Shown here: one piece after another, positions 1 through 7,830 of the stretch
Layout of the letters: each line of letters opens with the position of its first letter
Numbering within the stretch: the first letter of the stretch is position 1
Assembly (NCBI RefSeq): GCF_001557115.1
Contig: NZ_LSKQ01000156.1
Coordinates: forward strand, 1 to 33,409
Direction: 5' to 3'
Origin: Erythrobacter sp. CCH5-A1
GTDB taxonomy: Bacteria > Pseudomonadota > Alphaproteobacteria > Sphingomonadales > Sphingomonadaceae
DNA: 33,409 nucleotides
The notes under the pieces: generated by a model
The model's database searches: none
Seen by the model: the letters and a program-made list of their open reading frames with translations, nothing else
Told to the model about the DNA's origin: nothing
Program-made: the position numbers and the translations under genes

Positions 1-71
1 TTGCGCCCGCCGATCCGTTGGCCTTCGCCCCCGGCAGCGATGACGATGGCGGGGGCGGGCGGGGCGATCAT
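1..71 (-). CDS. mobA: MobA, molybdenum cofactor guanylyltransferase (N-terminal fragment, cut by window edge)
   Basis: Only the first 23 codons are inside the window, read leftwards from an ATG at 71-69. An in-frame ATG at 83-81 is an alternative start. The peptide has a short hydrophobic strand (AIVIAAGG) followed by GEGQRIGGR. This is the N-terminal nucleotide-binding signature of MobA-type guanylyltransferases, usually LAGGxSxRMGxxK. MobA attaches GMP to molybdopterin to make the bis-MGD cofactor of nitrate reductase and related enzymes in the cytoplasm. It is divergent from nnrS with about 107 bases between starts, which fits a nitrogen-oxide respiration neighbourhood. No strong ribosome binding site is visible for either start. 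Being so short, it could belong to another MobA-like nucleotidyltransferase (for example MocA). Confidence 0.6.
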   Translation of the reverse strand, partial: MIAPPAPAIVIAAGGEGQRIGGR

Positions 72-178
72 GCGAAGGGGCATATCCGAGTTTGCGGTTA
101 CTACCGCCCTAGTTCGCATCAACGCGCTTGCAAACCCGTCTGCCGCAGGCAGGCCATTCGTCCTCGAGGAGACCGCCG

Positions 179-1390
179 ATGACCGCCGCCGCCACCACAA
201 TGCAGCGCCACCGCGCTTGGCGCGGCCCGGCGCTGCTAAGCTTCGGGTTCCGGCCGTTCTTCCTGCTGGGCGCGCTGTGGGCGGCGCTGGCGATGGCGCT
301 GTGGGTGGCGATGCTGGCGGGCAAGCTGACGCTGCCAACCGCCTTTGATCCGGTGAGCTGGCACGCGCATGAATTCCTGTTCGGCTATCTCGGCGCGATC
401 ATCGCCGGGTTCCTGCTGACCGCCGTTCCCAATTGGACCGGGCGCTTGCCGGTGACCGGTTGGCCGCTCGCGGGGCTGGTGGCGGCATGGCTGGCCGGGC
501 GGGTGTCGGTGACTCTTTCGCAAGAGCTCTCGCCGCTGGCTGTGGCGCTTGCCGATCTTGCGCTGACAGTCGCACTCGCCGCGCTGCTGGGCCGGGAGAT
601 CGTGGTCGGCAAGAACTGGCGCAACCTGCCGGTCGTCGGCCTGCTGGTGGTGTTCGGCTGCGCCAATGCGCTGTACCATTGGGAGGCAGCGAGCGGCGCT
701 TTTGCAGCGCAAGGAATGGGCCTGCGGCTTGGCTTGGCCGCCGTGTTGATGATGATCGCGGTGATCGGCGGGCGGATTGTGCCGTCCTTCACCCGTAACT
801 GGCTTGCCAAGCAGGGCGAGGGCCGCCTGCCGACTCCGCCGATGCAGAGCTTCGATCTCGCCGCGCTCGGCGTGCTGCTGGCGGCCCTGCTGGTATGGGT
901 GGCGGCGCCTTTCGCGGCCTTCACCGGCATCGCGCTGGGGCTGGCTGGGCTGGTCCATCTGGCGCGGATGGCGCGCTGGGCGGGGGATCGCACCTTTGCT
1001 GAGCCGCTCGTCCTGGTGCTGCATCTTGGCTATGTATTTGTGCCGCTCGGCGCGCTGGCAGCGGCGGCGGAGATCCTCGGCAGCGGGTGGGTCGGTGCAG
1101 GCTCGGTGCAGCATCTATGGATGGCAGGCGCGCTCGGGCTGATGACGCTGGCGGTGATGACCCGTGCGACTTTGGGCCACACGGGGCGCGCGCTGATGGC
1201 GGGGCGCGGGACGGTGGCGATCTATGCGGCGGTGATCTGCGCTGTGCTGGCGCGGATTGGCGCAGGCGCATGGCCCGGCGCGGCAAGCCCGCTCCACAGC
1301 CTGTCAGGCGCGAGCTGGATCGCGGCTTTCGCCGGGTTCGTGGCGCTCTACGGCCCGATGTTGCTGCGCCCGCGTCAGGCGGCGGGTTGA
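179..1390 (+). CDS. nnrS: NnrS family haem-copper membrane protein
   Basis: This is a polytopic inner-membrane protein of about 403 residues with roughly 12 hydrophobic segments. It opens with the NnrS hallmark FGFRPFFLLGALWAAL near residue 21, followed by a WHAHEFLFGY segment whose histidines are typical of the family. NnrS proteins bind haem and copper and protect cells against nitric oxide during denitrification or nitrosative stress. The ATG at 179 is chosen because GAGGAGA lies just upstream (about 168-174), whereas the longer reading from 128 has no such site. The stop at 1388 is followed three bases later by the nnrU start, so the two are almost certainly co-transcribed. I saw no convincing TTGA-N6-TCAA box in the 107-base divergent region shared with mobA. 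Confidence 0.9.
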   Translation: MTAAATTMQRHRAWRGPALLSFGFRPFFLLGALWAALAMALWVAMLAGKLTLPTAFDPVSWHAHEFLFGYLGAIIAGFLLTAVPNWTGRLPVTGWPLAGLVAAWLAGRVSVTLSQELSPLAVALADLALTVALAALLGREIVVGKNWRNLPVVGLLVVFGCANALYHWEAASGAFAAQGMGLRLGLAAVLMMIAVIGGRIVPSFTRNWLAKQGEGRLPTPPMQSFDLAALGVLLAALLVWVAAPFAAFTGIALGLAGLVHLARMARWAGDRTFAEPLVLVLHLGYVFVPLGALAAAAEILGSGWVGAGSVQHLWMAGALGLMTLAVMTRATLGHTGRALMAGRGTVAIYAAVICAVLARIGAGAWPGAASPLHSLSGASWIAAFAGFVALYGPMLLRPRQAAG

Positions 1391-1393
1391 GCG

Positions 1394-2053
1394 ATGGGCT
1401 GGACCGAATTTGCCGCTGCGCTCGGTACGTTTCTTCTCTCGCATGCCGTTCCTGTACGCCCCCCGGTCAAGCCATGGCTAGTAGGCCTGCTGGGTCAGCG
1501 CGGCTTCACCATCGCCTATTCGCTGTTGTCGCTGGCGGTGCTGACCTGGTTGATTACCGCGGCTGGCCGGGCGCCCTTGGTCATGCTCTGGGCATGGGAG
1601 CCTTGGCACAACCATTTGGTGCTGGCGGTAATGGCCGTGGTCTGCCTGATCCTTGGTCTGGCGATCGGACGACCCAATCCCTTCTCCTTTGGTGGGACGA
1701 ACAACGCCGCTTTCGACCCAGCTCGGCCCGGCATCGTCGGGTGGATGCGCCACCCCTTGCTGGCCGCGCTCGCGCTGTGGGCGGGGGCGCATGCCTTCGC
1801 TAACGGGACACTTGCCCATGTCCTCATGTTCGGCATCTTCGCCGCCTTCGCGCTGCTGGGAGGACGGTTGATCGACCGTCGCCGTCAGCGCGAGATGGGG
1901 CCCGAGTGGCAGCGGCTGCACCGTGTGATCGTGCGGCCCGGCGCGGGGGCGGTGATGTTCGGACAGCCGCTGCGTCTGGTAGCGGGCGGGGCGCTTTACC
2001 TTGTTTTGATTCTGATCCATCCGCTGTTGTTCGGGGTCAGTCCGATCCTGTGA
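1394..2053 (+). CDS. nnrU: NnrU family membrane protein
   Basis: A 219-residue integral membrane protein with about six hydrophobic stretches and family-typical motifs: an N-terminal SHAVPVRP segment, LGQRGFTIAYSLLSL, and MRHPLLAALALWAGAH in the second half. NnrU is required in Rhodobacter for normal nitric oxide metabolism and is a distant relative of membrane isoprenylcysteine methyltransferase-like (PEMT/NnrU) proteins; its biochemical activity is not established. It starts 3 bases after the nnrS stop, which supports an nnrS-nnrU operon. Length and motif order look intact. About 140 bases of intergenic DNA separate it from the next gene. That gap holds only a weak inverted repeat (GTGAGC at 2079 with GCTCAC at 2105) and no U-rich terminator. 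Confidence 0.85.
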   Translation: MGWTEFAAALGTFLLSHAVPVRPPVKPWLVGLLGQRGFTIAYSLLSLAVLTWLITAAGRAPLVMLWAWEPWHNHLVLAVMAVVCLILGLAIGRPNPFSFGGTNNAAFDPARPGIVGWMRHPLLAALALWAGAHAFANGTLAHVLMFGIFAAFALLGGRLIDRRRQREMGPEWQRLHRVIVRPGAGAVMFGQPLRLVAGGALYLVLILIHPLLFGVSPIL

Positions 2054-2192
2054 TCGGTAACGCACCCTGAACTTTGGAGTGAGCGGGGGGATTGCTTACG
2101 CGCTGCTCACCCGCAAAGAATTTCTATCGGCTTTGTCCGGCGCGCGATCGTGCCTGGTGCGTTATGCCTGAACGGCAGGCGAATTGCCGCTC

Positions 2193-3488
2193 ATGATGCC
2201 AGAAAGAACGCCGATGACGCCGAAAACACACAAGCCGACGGGCAGTAACGCCTTGCTTCAAAAAGGCGACACTTCGGCTCCGCTGTCGCTTTCGGGCCTG
2301 ATCCGCGTGCATGTGCGCCTGCGCCAGGCGCTGCGGGCAGTCGGACCGGCGATGCCGCGTCAGCGTCCGCACGAAGCGCTGCGGGCGGCTTTGGGTGCGG
2401 GGCTGGCGCTCTCGCTTAGTGCCGGGCTGCTCGTGGTGCTCAGTGCCTGGCGCGGCGATCTTGCGAGCTTCTTGTTAATCGCCCCGCTCGGCGCGAGCGC
2501 GTTTCTGCTGTTTGCCATCCCCAATTCCCCGCTGGCCCAGCCATGGTCGGCAGTCGTCGGCAACACGGCTTCGGCCCTGGCGGCTTTAGCGGTGCTGCAA
2601 TTCGCCCTGCCTGCGGAAATCAGTGTGGGATTGGCGGTGGGCGGCGCGATCATCGCCATGGCGAGCCTGCGCGCGATGCACCCGCCCGGTGGTGCGGTGG
2701 CGCTGGCAACGGTGCTGGTCGCGCTCGAGGGTGGCGACATCGGCATCGGTTTTGCCCTATCGCCGGTGCTGCTCGATACAGCGTTGCTGGTGCTGCTGGC
2801 GATTGGCTATAATCGCCTGACCGGTCGCCACTATCCGTTTCGGCAGCCGGGGGAAGAAGGCGGGCACAAGACCAGCGATGCCGCGCCCGACCGAAGGCTC
2901 GGCCTGACGCCCGACGAGTTGGAGCGTGTGCTCGAGCGCTTCAACCTCGGGGCGAATATCGGTGCCGAAGATTTTGGCCGCATCCTCGCCGCAGCCGAGG
3001 CCGAAGCGGCGCGCCGCCACTTTGGCGGGCTGACCTGCGGCGAGGTCATGTCCCGCGATATTGTCTCGGTAGGGCCGGACGCCGAGCTGGGCAAGGTGGC
3101 CGATCTGTTTCGCAAACACCATTTCAAGACCTTACCGGTCGTGGGCGATGGGGGGCGGCTTGGGGGGATCATTTCGCAAAATGATCTGATCCAGCGCGCC
3201 CGCACGCTGGCGTTGCCGACCGCAGGCGGGTTTGTGGGTAGCCTGCGTGCCCTGGTCGATCCGGCGAATCGTGCGCTTTGCGCCAGCGACATCATGACGA
3301 CGCTGGTGAAGACCGTAGAGCCGAATGACGGTGTGGGGGTGCTGGTTCAGCTGCTCGCCGATGGCGGGGTTCAGGCCGCTCCGGTGGTGGATGACGACCG
3401 GTTGGTGGGGATCGTTACCCGTTCTGATCTGCTGGCCGTGTTGGCGCATCAGACAGTACTGGCGGGCGCAGTCACGCCGACGGTCTAG
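2193..3488 (+). CDS. HPP family integral membrane protein with C-terminal CBS domain pair
   Basis: The N-terminal half (about residues 45-210) is the HPP domain, with four hydrophobic helices, the name-giving MHPPGGAVAL motif and a PLGASAFLLFAIPNSPLAQPW segment. The C-terminal half carries two CBS modules. The first runs from about LTCGEVMSRDIVSV to GGIISQNDLIQ and the second from about LCASDIMTTLVKTV to GIVTRSDLLAV; such pairs usually bind adenine nucleotides and gate transport. Plant chloroplast HPP proteins take up nitrite, so a nitrite-linked transport role is plausible beside nnrS/nnrU, by inference only. Starts at 2193, 2196 and 2214 are all possible; 2214 has AGAAAG seven bases upstream. 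The stop overlaps the convergent cupin stop by four bases. Confidence 0.85.
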   Translation: MMPERTPMTPKTHKPTGSNALLQKGDTSAPLSLSGLIRVHVRLRQALRAVGPAMPRQRPHEALRAALGAGLALSLSAGLLVVLSAWRGDLASFLLIAPLGASAFLLFAIPNSPLAQPWSAVVGNTASALAALAVLQFALPAEISVGLAVGGAIIAMASLRAMHPPGGAVALATVLVALEGGDIGIGFALSPVLLDTALLVLLAIGYNRLTGRHYPFRQPGEEGGHKTSDAAPDRRLGLTPDELERVLERFNLGANIGAEDFGRILAAAEAEAARRHFGGLTCGEVMSRDIVSVGPDAELGKVADLFRKHHFKTLPVVGDGGRLGGIISQNDLIQRARTLALPTAGGFVGSLRALVDPANRALCASDIMTTLVKTVEPNDGVGVLVQLLADGGVQAAPVVDDDRLVGIVTRSDLLAVLAHQTVLAGAVTPTV

Positions 3489-3817
3489 GTGGGCGTGTCT
3501 ATTGGCAACATGACGGTCATCAGCAGCACGCTGTCGGTCACGGCATCGATCCCGTGCACCGCGCTTTCATCGAAGAACACCCATTGGCCGGTTCCGAGCG
3601 CCAGCATGCCGCCCGCGACCTTCACGCTCACCGAGCCTTCGAGGCAGTGCAGCGTAATCTGCGATGCGAGCCGGTGAGCGGGAATGGTATCCCCGTGCCC
3701 CAGCGCCAGGCGGATGGCTTCGAACCGGTCGGTCTTGACGATGGCCCTGGTGCCGGGCTGGTCAGCCGATGCAGCAAGATCGATCACTTCGCCTGAACTG
3801 GCATGATGCAGGGCCAT
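3485..3817 (-). CDS. Small single-domain cupin protein
   Basis: A 110-residue protein consisting of one cupin beta-barrel. The sequence shows IPAHRLASQITLHCLEGSVSV (cupin motif 1 region) and a second motif with GTGQWVFFDESAVHGID. The metal-ligand histidines are partly kept (H in IPAH, H in AVHG). No catalytic partner domain is attached, so it is probably a small ligand-binding or sensor protein; the function is unknown. The start is well supported by GAGGAGG seven bases before the ATG. It lies 41 bases downstream of the NsrR-like gene on the same strand, so the two likely form a short leftward operon. Its stop codon overlaps the HPP-CBS stop from the opposite strand. Confidence 0.75.
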   Translation of the reverse strand: MALHHASSGEVIDLAASADQPGTRAIVKTDRFEAIRLALGHGDTIPAHRLASQITLHCLEGSVSVKVAGGMLALGTGQWVFFDESAVHGIDAVTDSVLLMTVMLPIDTPT

Positions 3818-3858
3818 TGGCTGTCCTCCTCGGTGCAGATGTGCGGGGCGTTAGCGGG

Positions 3859-4305
3859 TCACGCGGGGCTCGGCTGCGGCTCGCGCAACAGGCGCTCGCG
3901 GAAAGCCCTCACATCGGGCACAAGTTCACCGATGCGGCGCTGATCGAGCCGCGCGAGGAAATCCTCCATCGCCTCGCTCAGCAGCGGCTTCAATCCGCAC
4001 ATGCCGTTGATAACGCAGCCAGATCCGGCGGCAAAGCAGGACACGAAGGCGTCGAGGTTCTCGAACCGGCGCACCACTTCGCCCACGGTAATGGTCTCCG
4101 CCGGCCGCGCCAGACGCATCCCGCCGCCGCGGCCGCGAAAGGTCTCGACCAGCCCGGCGGCCTGCAGGCCCTGCACGACCTTGGCGAGGTGGTTGCGCGA
4201 AATCCGGAAGCGCTGGGCAATCTCGTCGACCGACAGATGCTGATCGGTTGCCGCAAGGGTCATGAGCACGCGCAGGGCATAATCGGTGTGAAGGCTGAGC
4301 TGCAT
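3859..4305 (-). CDS. nsrR: Rrf2 family, NsrR-like Fe-S nitric oxide-sensing repressor
   Basis: A 148-residue winged-helix regulator. It begins MQLSLHTDYALRVLMTLA, the classic NsrR opening, followed by the recognition region RISRNHLAKVVQGL and the wing RGRGGGMRL. Three cysteines at residues 90, 97 and 103 match the cluster-binding loop. The spacing is CX6CX5C, whereas E. coli NsrR has CX4CX5C (C91/C96/C102). NsrR represses NO-detoxification genes and is inactivated when NO attacks its Fe-S cluster. The ATG at 4305-4303 is chosen because longer readings extend into the divergent promoter. It is divergent from a truncated haemoglobin gene, a usual NsrR target type. Other Rrf2 regulators (RirA, IscR) are less likely given the N-terminus and context. 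Confidence 0.85.
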   Translation of the reverse strand: MQLSLHTDYALRVLMTLAATDQHLSVDEIAQRFRISRNHLAKVVQGLQAAGLVETFRGRGGGMRLARPAETITVGEVVRRFENLDAFVSCFAAGSGCVINGMCGLKPLLSEAMEDFLARLDQRRIGELVPDVRAFRERLLREPQPSPA

Positions 4306-4341
4306 AAAATGCGCATACCAGATATTGCTTTTACTCGCAAT
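4302..4341. promoter_or_regulatory. Inverted repeats in the nsrR-like / truncated haemoglobin divergent region
   Basis: Two short inverted repeats sit between the divergent starts. GCAT-AAA-ATGC (4302-4312) overlaps the regulator's own start codon. ATTGC-N8-GCAAT (4324-4341) lies 43 bases before the haemoglobin start. The segment is locally AT-rich compared with its surroundings. Known NsrR sites are dyads built around ATGCAT-like half sites, so the first repeat is a reasonable autoregulatory operator candidate. No footprint or second copy supports this. Confidence 0.35.
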
Positions 4342-4384
4342 GCAGCTTAATGAGTATGTCACTTGCTTATTAAACGGATCGGGC

Positions 4385-4885
4385 ATGATCGACGTGAACA
4401 CAATGCCGAAACCCTCGCCAAGCGACGCCCGCCGCCATGTGCTCGCCCGGCGCGCGGAAAAGCGCGCTGCAGCAGAGGAAATCGGGGTCGATGCCGGGTT
4501 TATCGACGCCATGGTGGAGACCTTCTACGCCGCGATCCGCGCCGATGATCTGCTCGCCCCGATCTTTGCCGAGCGTGTGGATGATTGGCCCGAGCACCTC
4601 GCCCGGATGAAGGCGTTCTGGCGATCGGTGCTGCACAATAGTGGCGAGTTTTCGGGCAACCCGATGCTCAAGCATCTGGCCATTCCGGGTCTGGAACTCG
4701 CGCACTTCACCCGCTGGCTCGATCTGTTTTACGCGACCTTGCGGCAGCTTGAACGCCATCCTGAAGCGACCGGATTGGTCGCGGGCCGGGCGCGGATGAT
4801 CGCCGACAGCCTGTTCACCGCCATTGAAATGCGACGCTCCGGATTGGCCGGAGGGCGCGCAGGAAAGGACCTGCCCCATGCTTGA
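4385..4885 (+). CDS. Group III truncated haemoglobin
   Basis: About 166 residues in a 2-on-2 globin fold of the trHb3 (Ctb-like) class. The diagnostic stretch GNPMLKHLAI holds the proximal haem histidine (about residue 97) and is followed by HFTRWLDLFYATL. An earlier ETFYAAIRADDLLAPIF and WPEHLARMKAFW fit helices B-E. Group III globins are linked to NO and oxygen chemistry under nitrosative stress. The start at 4385 is preferred; a second ATG at 4403 is possible and ribosome-binding signals are weak for both. It is divergent from the NsrR-like gene and overlaps the next gene by eight bases, suggesting translational coupling. Confidence 0.85.
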   Translation: MIDVNTMPKPSPSDARRHVLARRAEKRAAAEEIGVDAGFIDAMVETFYAAIRADDLLAPIFAERVDDWPEHLARMKAFWRSVLHNSGEFSGNPMLKHLAIPGLELAHFTRWLDLFYATLRQLERHPEATGLVAGRARMIADSLFTAIEMRRSGLAGGRAGKDLPHA

Positions 4886-5363
4886 TGCCTCCAACCCGCA
4901 TATCCTTGCCGACCACGTTGTCCATGGTCCTGTCGATCCTGAGGCTGTCGAAATTGCGCAGTCCGCTGGGGCTGTGCGGCAAGAGGCCAATGATAATCAC
5001 GCAGTTCCTGCGCGGGATGGAGAGCGACGGACCTTTGAACTGCCGCGCGTAATCTGGATCGGCATGATCGCCTGTTACGTGGTCTTTCTGGCGGCGCTCC
5101 TTGCCGCGACGGGCGCGGGGCGAGCAGGTTTCGCAATCGCCATCTCGGCAGTCTATGTGATCATGTTCTTCGGCACCGCCCGTGCCGTCGCACGCCAAAG
5201 CCCGCGTCAGGCAGCAAGCCCGCTCGAACGGCAGGGTGCTTCCCTGCAAACTGCCTTCGGCCCAATGTCGCGCGGTGCCGTATTCGGACAGATTTTGGTC
5301 GTTCCGGTGGCGGTGGCAATGTTCGGGGTGGCTGTCTCGGTTATCATTGCAATAGTGGCGTAA
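4878..5363 (+). CDS. Small three-span membrane protein of unknown function
   Basis: 161 residues. The first 55 are hydrophilic. Three hydrophobic segments follow: IWIGMIACYVVFLAALLAAT, GFAIAISAVYVIMFFG, and a C-terminal segment from about GQILVVPVAVAMFGV to the end. I do not recognise a family. The ATG at 4878 has AGGAAAGGA just upstream and lies inside the end of the globin gene, with an eight-base overlap in another frame, so the two are probably translated together. This suggests a partner role in NO or oxygen response at the membrane, but that is only context. Base composition matches its neighbours and nothing looks truncated. Confidence 0.65.
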   Translation: MLDASNPHILADHVVHGPVDPEAVEIAQSAGAVRQEANDNHAVPARDGERRTFELPRVIWIGMIACYVVFLAALLAATGAGRAGFAIAISAVYVIMFFGTARAVARQSPRQAASPLERQGASLQTAFGPMSRGAVFGQILVVPVAVAMFGVAVSVIIAIVA

Positions 5364-5553
5364 GCAAAATCAATTCTGTCAAAACAGTGATCATCGGCCT
5401 CGTCCAAAAGCAATTTGGGCCTGATTTGGCCATTCCCTTTGTCTTGGCGTACTGGATTTCGGGCTGTCGAGGTCTCTTCGCATCCCCTGTGTGAACATTG
5501 GATCGGCGCCCGGCAGGCAAAGTCGGCGATTTGTTAGCTTTCGACGACGGCAT

Positions 5554-5567
5554 TTGACCGAGCGCAA
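5554..5567 (+). promoter_or_regulatory. FnrL/FixK-type box upstream of bchE
   Basis: The bases TTGA-CCGAGC-GCAA match the FixK/FnrL consensus TTG(A/C)-N6-(T/G)CAA exactly. The box ends 56 bases before the bchE ATG, a usual place for an activator site. FnrL is known to control bchE in Rhodobacter. The right half is weaker than the ideal ATCAA, so the call is moderate. Confidence 0.5.
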
Positions 5568-5623
5568 AGCCCCCGCGCCGCAACTCCCCCACCTTGGCAC
5601 CATCCAAGAGGGGGATTCGGCCC

Positions 5624-7234
5624 ATGCGCATTCTGTTCGTTCATCCCAATTACCGTTCCGGCGGGGCCGAGATTGCCGGGACATGGCCGCCCGCATGGGT
5701 TGCCTACCTGTCCGGCCCGCTGCGCCGCGCTGGGTTTGACGACATCACCTTCATCGACGCGATGACCGAGAATATCGCGGACGAGGAACTCGCCCGGCGC
5801 ATGGTCGAATTGCAGCCCGATTTCGTCGGCGTCACCGCGATCACGCCCTCGATCTATGCGGCCGAACGTGTGCTGGAGCTCGCCGCCTTGCATGTGCCCG
5901 ATGCCGTCAGGGTGCTGGGCGGGGTGCATGGCACCTTCATGTTCAAGCAGGTGCTCGCCGAAGCCCCGCATATTGACGTGGTGGTGCGCGGGGAGGGCGA
6001 AAACATCGCGGTCGAACTGTGCACCGCGATTGCCGAGGGCCGCTGGCCCCAGGACCGCGCCACGATCCGGGGGCTTGCCTTCCGTGACGGCGATCAGATC
6101 ATCGCCACCGAGGCCGCCGAGACGATCAAGGACATGTCCACGATCAAGCCCGATTGGGACATTCTGAAGTGGGATCAGTATATTTACATCCCGCTCGGCA
6201 CCAAGGTTGCGATCCCCAACCTCGCGCGCGGCTGCCCCTTCACCTGCTCGTTCTGCTCGCAATGGAAGTTCTGGCGCGATTACCGCGTGCGCGATCCCAA
6301 GGATGTCGTCGACGAGATCGAGGAACTGCACGAGAAACACGGCGTCGGCTTCTTCATGCTTGCTGACGAGGAACCCAGCATCAACCGCAAGAAGTTCGTA
6401 GAGTTCTGTCAGGAGCTGATTGATCGCGGCCTGCCCGACAAGGTGAAATGGGGCATCAACACCCGCGTCACCGACATCTACCGCGATCGTGATCTGCTGC
6501 CCTTCTACCGCAAGGCTGGCCTTGTCCATGTCAGCCTCGGCACGGAAGCAGCGGCGCAGATGAAGCTCGACCGGTTCAACAAGGAAACCAAGGTCGAGGA
6601 AAACAAGGAGGCGATCCGCCTGCTGCGGGAAGCCGATATCTTCACCGAAGCGCAGTTCATCGTCGGGCTGGACAACGAAACGCCGGAAACGCTCGAAGAA
6701 ACCTACCAGATGGCGTGGGACTGGCAGCCTGATCTTGCCAACTGGGCGATGTACACGCCCTGGCCATTCACGCCCCTGTTCGAGGAGCTGAAGGACAAGG
6801 TCGAGGTGCACGATTTCTCGAAATACAACTTCGTCACCCCGATCATGAAACCCGCCGCGATGGAGCGGGGCGAACTGCTCGACGGGGTGATGAAGAATTA
6901 CCGGCGGTTTTACATGAGGAAGGCGCTGTTCCATTACCCCTGGCGCGGCACGGGTTTCCGGCGGCGCTATCTGCTGGGGTGCCTGTGGGCCTTCCTGCGC
7001 GCCGGGTTCAAGCGGACGTTCTATGATCTCGGCAAGGCCGGATATTGGGGCCCGCAGACCAAGAAGCAGCTTGACTGGCACTTCGATGAGAGCCGCATCG
7101 CCGCTGCCGATGCCGCGACCGACTGGCAGACCAATGCCGACAAGGCCGCGCAGGCCAAGGCCCGGCGCGAGGCGGTGCGCACTCAGATGAAGGAACGCGC
7201 AGAGGTCCGCGCCAAAGACCGGCTGGAGCTCTGA
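5624..7234 (+). CDS. bchE: BchE, oxygen-independent Mg-protoporphyrin IX monomethyl ester cyclase
   Basis: This 536-residue cobalamin-dependent radical SAM enzyme builds the isocyclic (E) ring of bacteriochlorophyll without oxygen. The N-terminus [19 protein letters not shown] and the next 130 residues form the B12-binding domain. The radical SAM cluster is CPFTCSFC with cysteines at residues 204, 208 and 211 (CX3CX2C). The closely BchE-specific [17 protein letters not shown] region separates it from other B12-radical SAM proteins. The ATG at 5624 is chosen because AAGAGGGGG lies about ten bases upstream and the N-terminus then matches the family. It is followed two bases later by bchJ. Many aerobic phototrophs use the oxygen-dependent AcsF instead, so this gene suggests pigment synthesis at low oxygen. 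The long C-terminal Ala/Lys/Arg tail is variable in the family. Confidence 0.93.
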   Translation: MRILFVHPNYRSGGAEIAGTWPPAWVAYLSGPLRRAGFDDITFIDAMTENIADEELARRMVELQPDFVGVTAITPSIYAAERVLELAALHVPDAVRVLGGVHGTFMFKQVLAEAPHIDVVVRGEGENIAVELCTAIAEGRWPQDRATIRGLAFRDGDQIIATEAAETIKDMSTIKPDWDILKWDQYIYIPLGTKVAIPNLARGCPFTCSFCSQWKFWRDYRVRDPKDVVDEIEELHEKHGVGFFMLADEEPSINRKKFVEFCQELIDRGLPDKVKWGINTRVTDIYRDRDLLPFYRKAGLVHVSLGTEAAAQMKLDRFNKETKVEENKEAIRLLREADIFTEAQFIVGLDNETPETLEETYQMAWDWQPDLANWAMYTPWPFTPLFEELKDKVEVHDFSKYNFVTPIMKPAAMERGELLDGVMKNYRRFYMRKALFHYPWRGTGFRRRYLLGCLWAFLRAGFKRTFYDLGKAGYWGPQTKKQLDWHFDESRIAAADAATDWQTNADKAAQAKARREAVRTQMKERAEVRAKDRLEL

Positions 7235-7236
7235 CC

Positions 7237-7830
7237 ATGCATTGGTCTGCGGGGGGTGATCCTGTCGCACTGATCGGGCCCAACGCCGTGCTCCAGACCG
7301 TAGCGGCGATGGAGGCGCGGCTGGGGCGGGCGGAGACCCGCGCGATCCTGGATGATGCCCAGATCGCCGCCTTGCCTTCGGGTGAGGCGATGATCCCCGA
7401 GGTGCAGGCCCTGCGCCTTCATCGCTGGCTGGCGCTGCATGAGTCGATCGGCAGCTTCGTGATTGCCGAGGACGCGGGCGCGCGCACCGCCGATTACATC
7501 ATCGCCCACCGCATCCCGCGCCCCGCTGTGTGGCTGCTGCGGCACCTGCCTGCTGCGGCCGCCGCCACGCTGCTGATGGCGGCGATCCGCAAGCACGCCT
7601 GGACCTTCATTGGCGCGGGAACGTATGTGCCGCAGAGCGCATGGCGTTTCACCATTGACCGCAGCAGGACGGGCGATCCGATGATGCCGCCCGAAAGCCT
7701 GTTCCACTGGTATGCGGCGGTCTTCACCCGGCTTTACTGCCGACTGGTGGCGGTCGATTGCACCTGCCGGATGACCGAGCTCAATGCGCCGTGCGATGCT
7801 GCGCGCGTCTATCACATCAGAAGGGGTTAG
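7237..7830 (+). CDS. bchJ: BchJ, V4R-domain bacteriochlorophyll biosynthesis protein
   Basis: A 197-residue protein with the V4R (4-vinyl reductase) fold. Conserved stretches include EVQALRLHRWLALHE, DYIIAHRIPRPAVWLLRHLP and, near the end, a cysteine-rich segment CRLVAVDCTCRM. BchJ was first called the 4-vinyl reductase; later work points to a supporting role in delivering or channelling porphyrin intermediates, with BciA/BciB doing the reduction. It begins two bases after the bchE stop, the same bchE-bchJ order as in Rhodobacter photosynthesis clusters, so an operon is near certain. No further pigment genes follow in this window. No clear terminator is seen downstream. Confidence 0.88.
   Translation: MHWSAGGDPVALIGPNAVLQTVAAMEARLGRAETRAILDDAQIAALPSGEAMIPEVQALRLHRWLALHESIGSFVIAEDAGARTADYIIAHRIPRPAVWLLRHLPAAAAATLLMAAIRKHAWTFIGAGTYVPQSAWRFTIDRSRTGDPMMPPESLFHWYAAVFTRLYCRLVAVDCTCRMTELNAPCDAARVYHIRRG

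Noticed and set aside
72..178. FNR/NNR box between mobA and nnrS
   Set aside because: ATCAA at 118-122 lacks a matching left half at the right distance (CTAGT instead of TTGAT).
4324..4341. FNR box before the globin gene (TTGC...GCAA)
   Set aside because: The halves are separated by eight bases, not the six required for FNR/FixK sites. Kept only as a generic inverted repeat.
5364..5553. PpsR/CrtJ site (TGT-N12-ACA) upstream of bchE
   Set aside because: TGT and ACA occur close together twice but with four-base spacing, not twelve. Small hairpin-like repeats (CCAAA/TTTGG) lack a T-run for a terminator.
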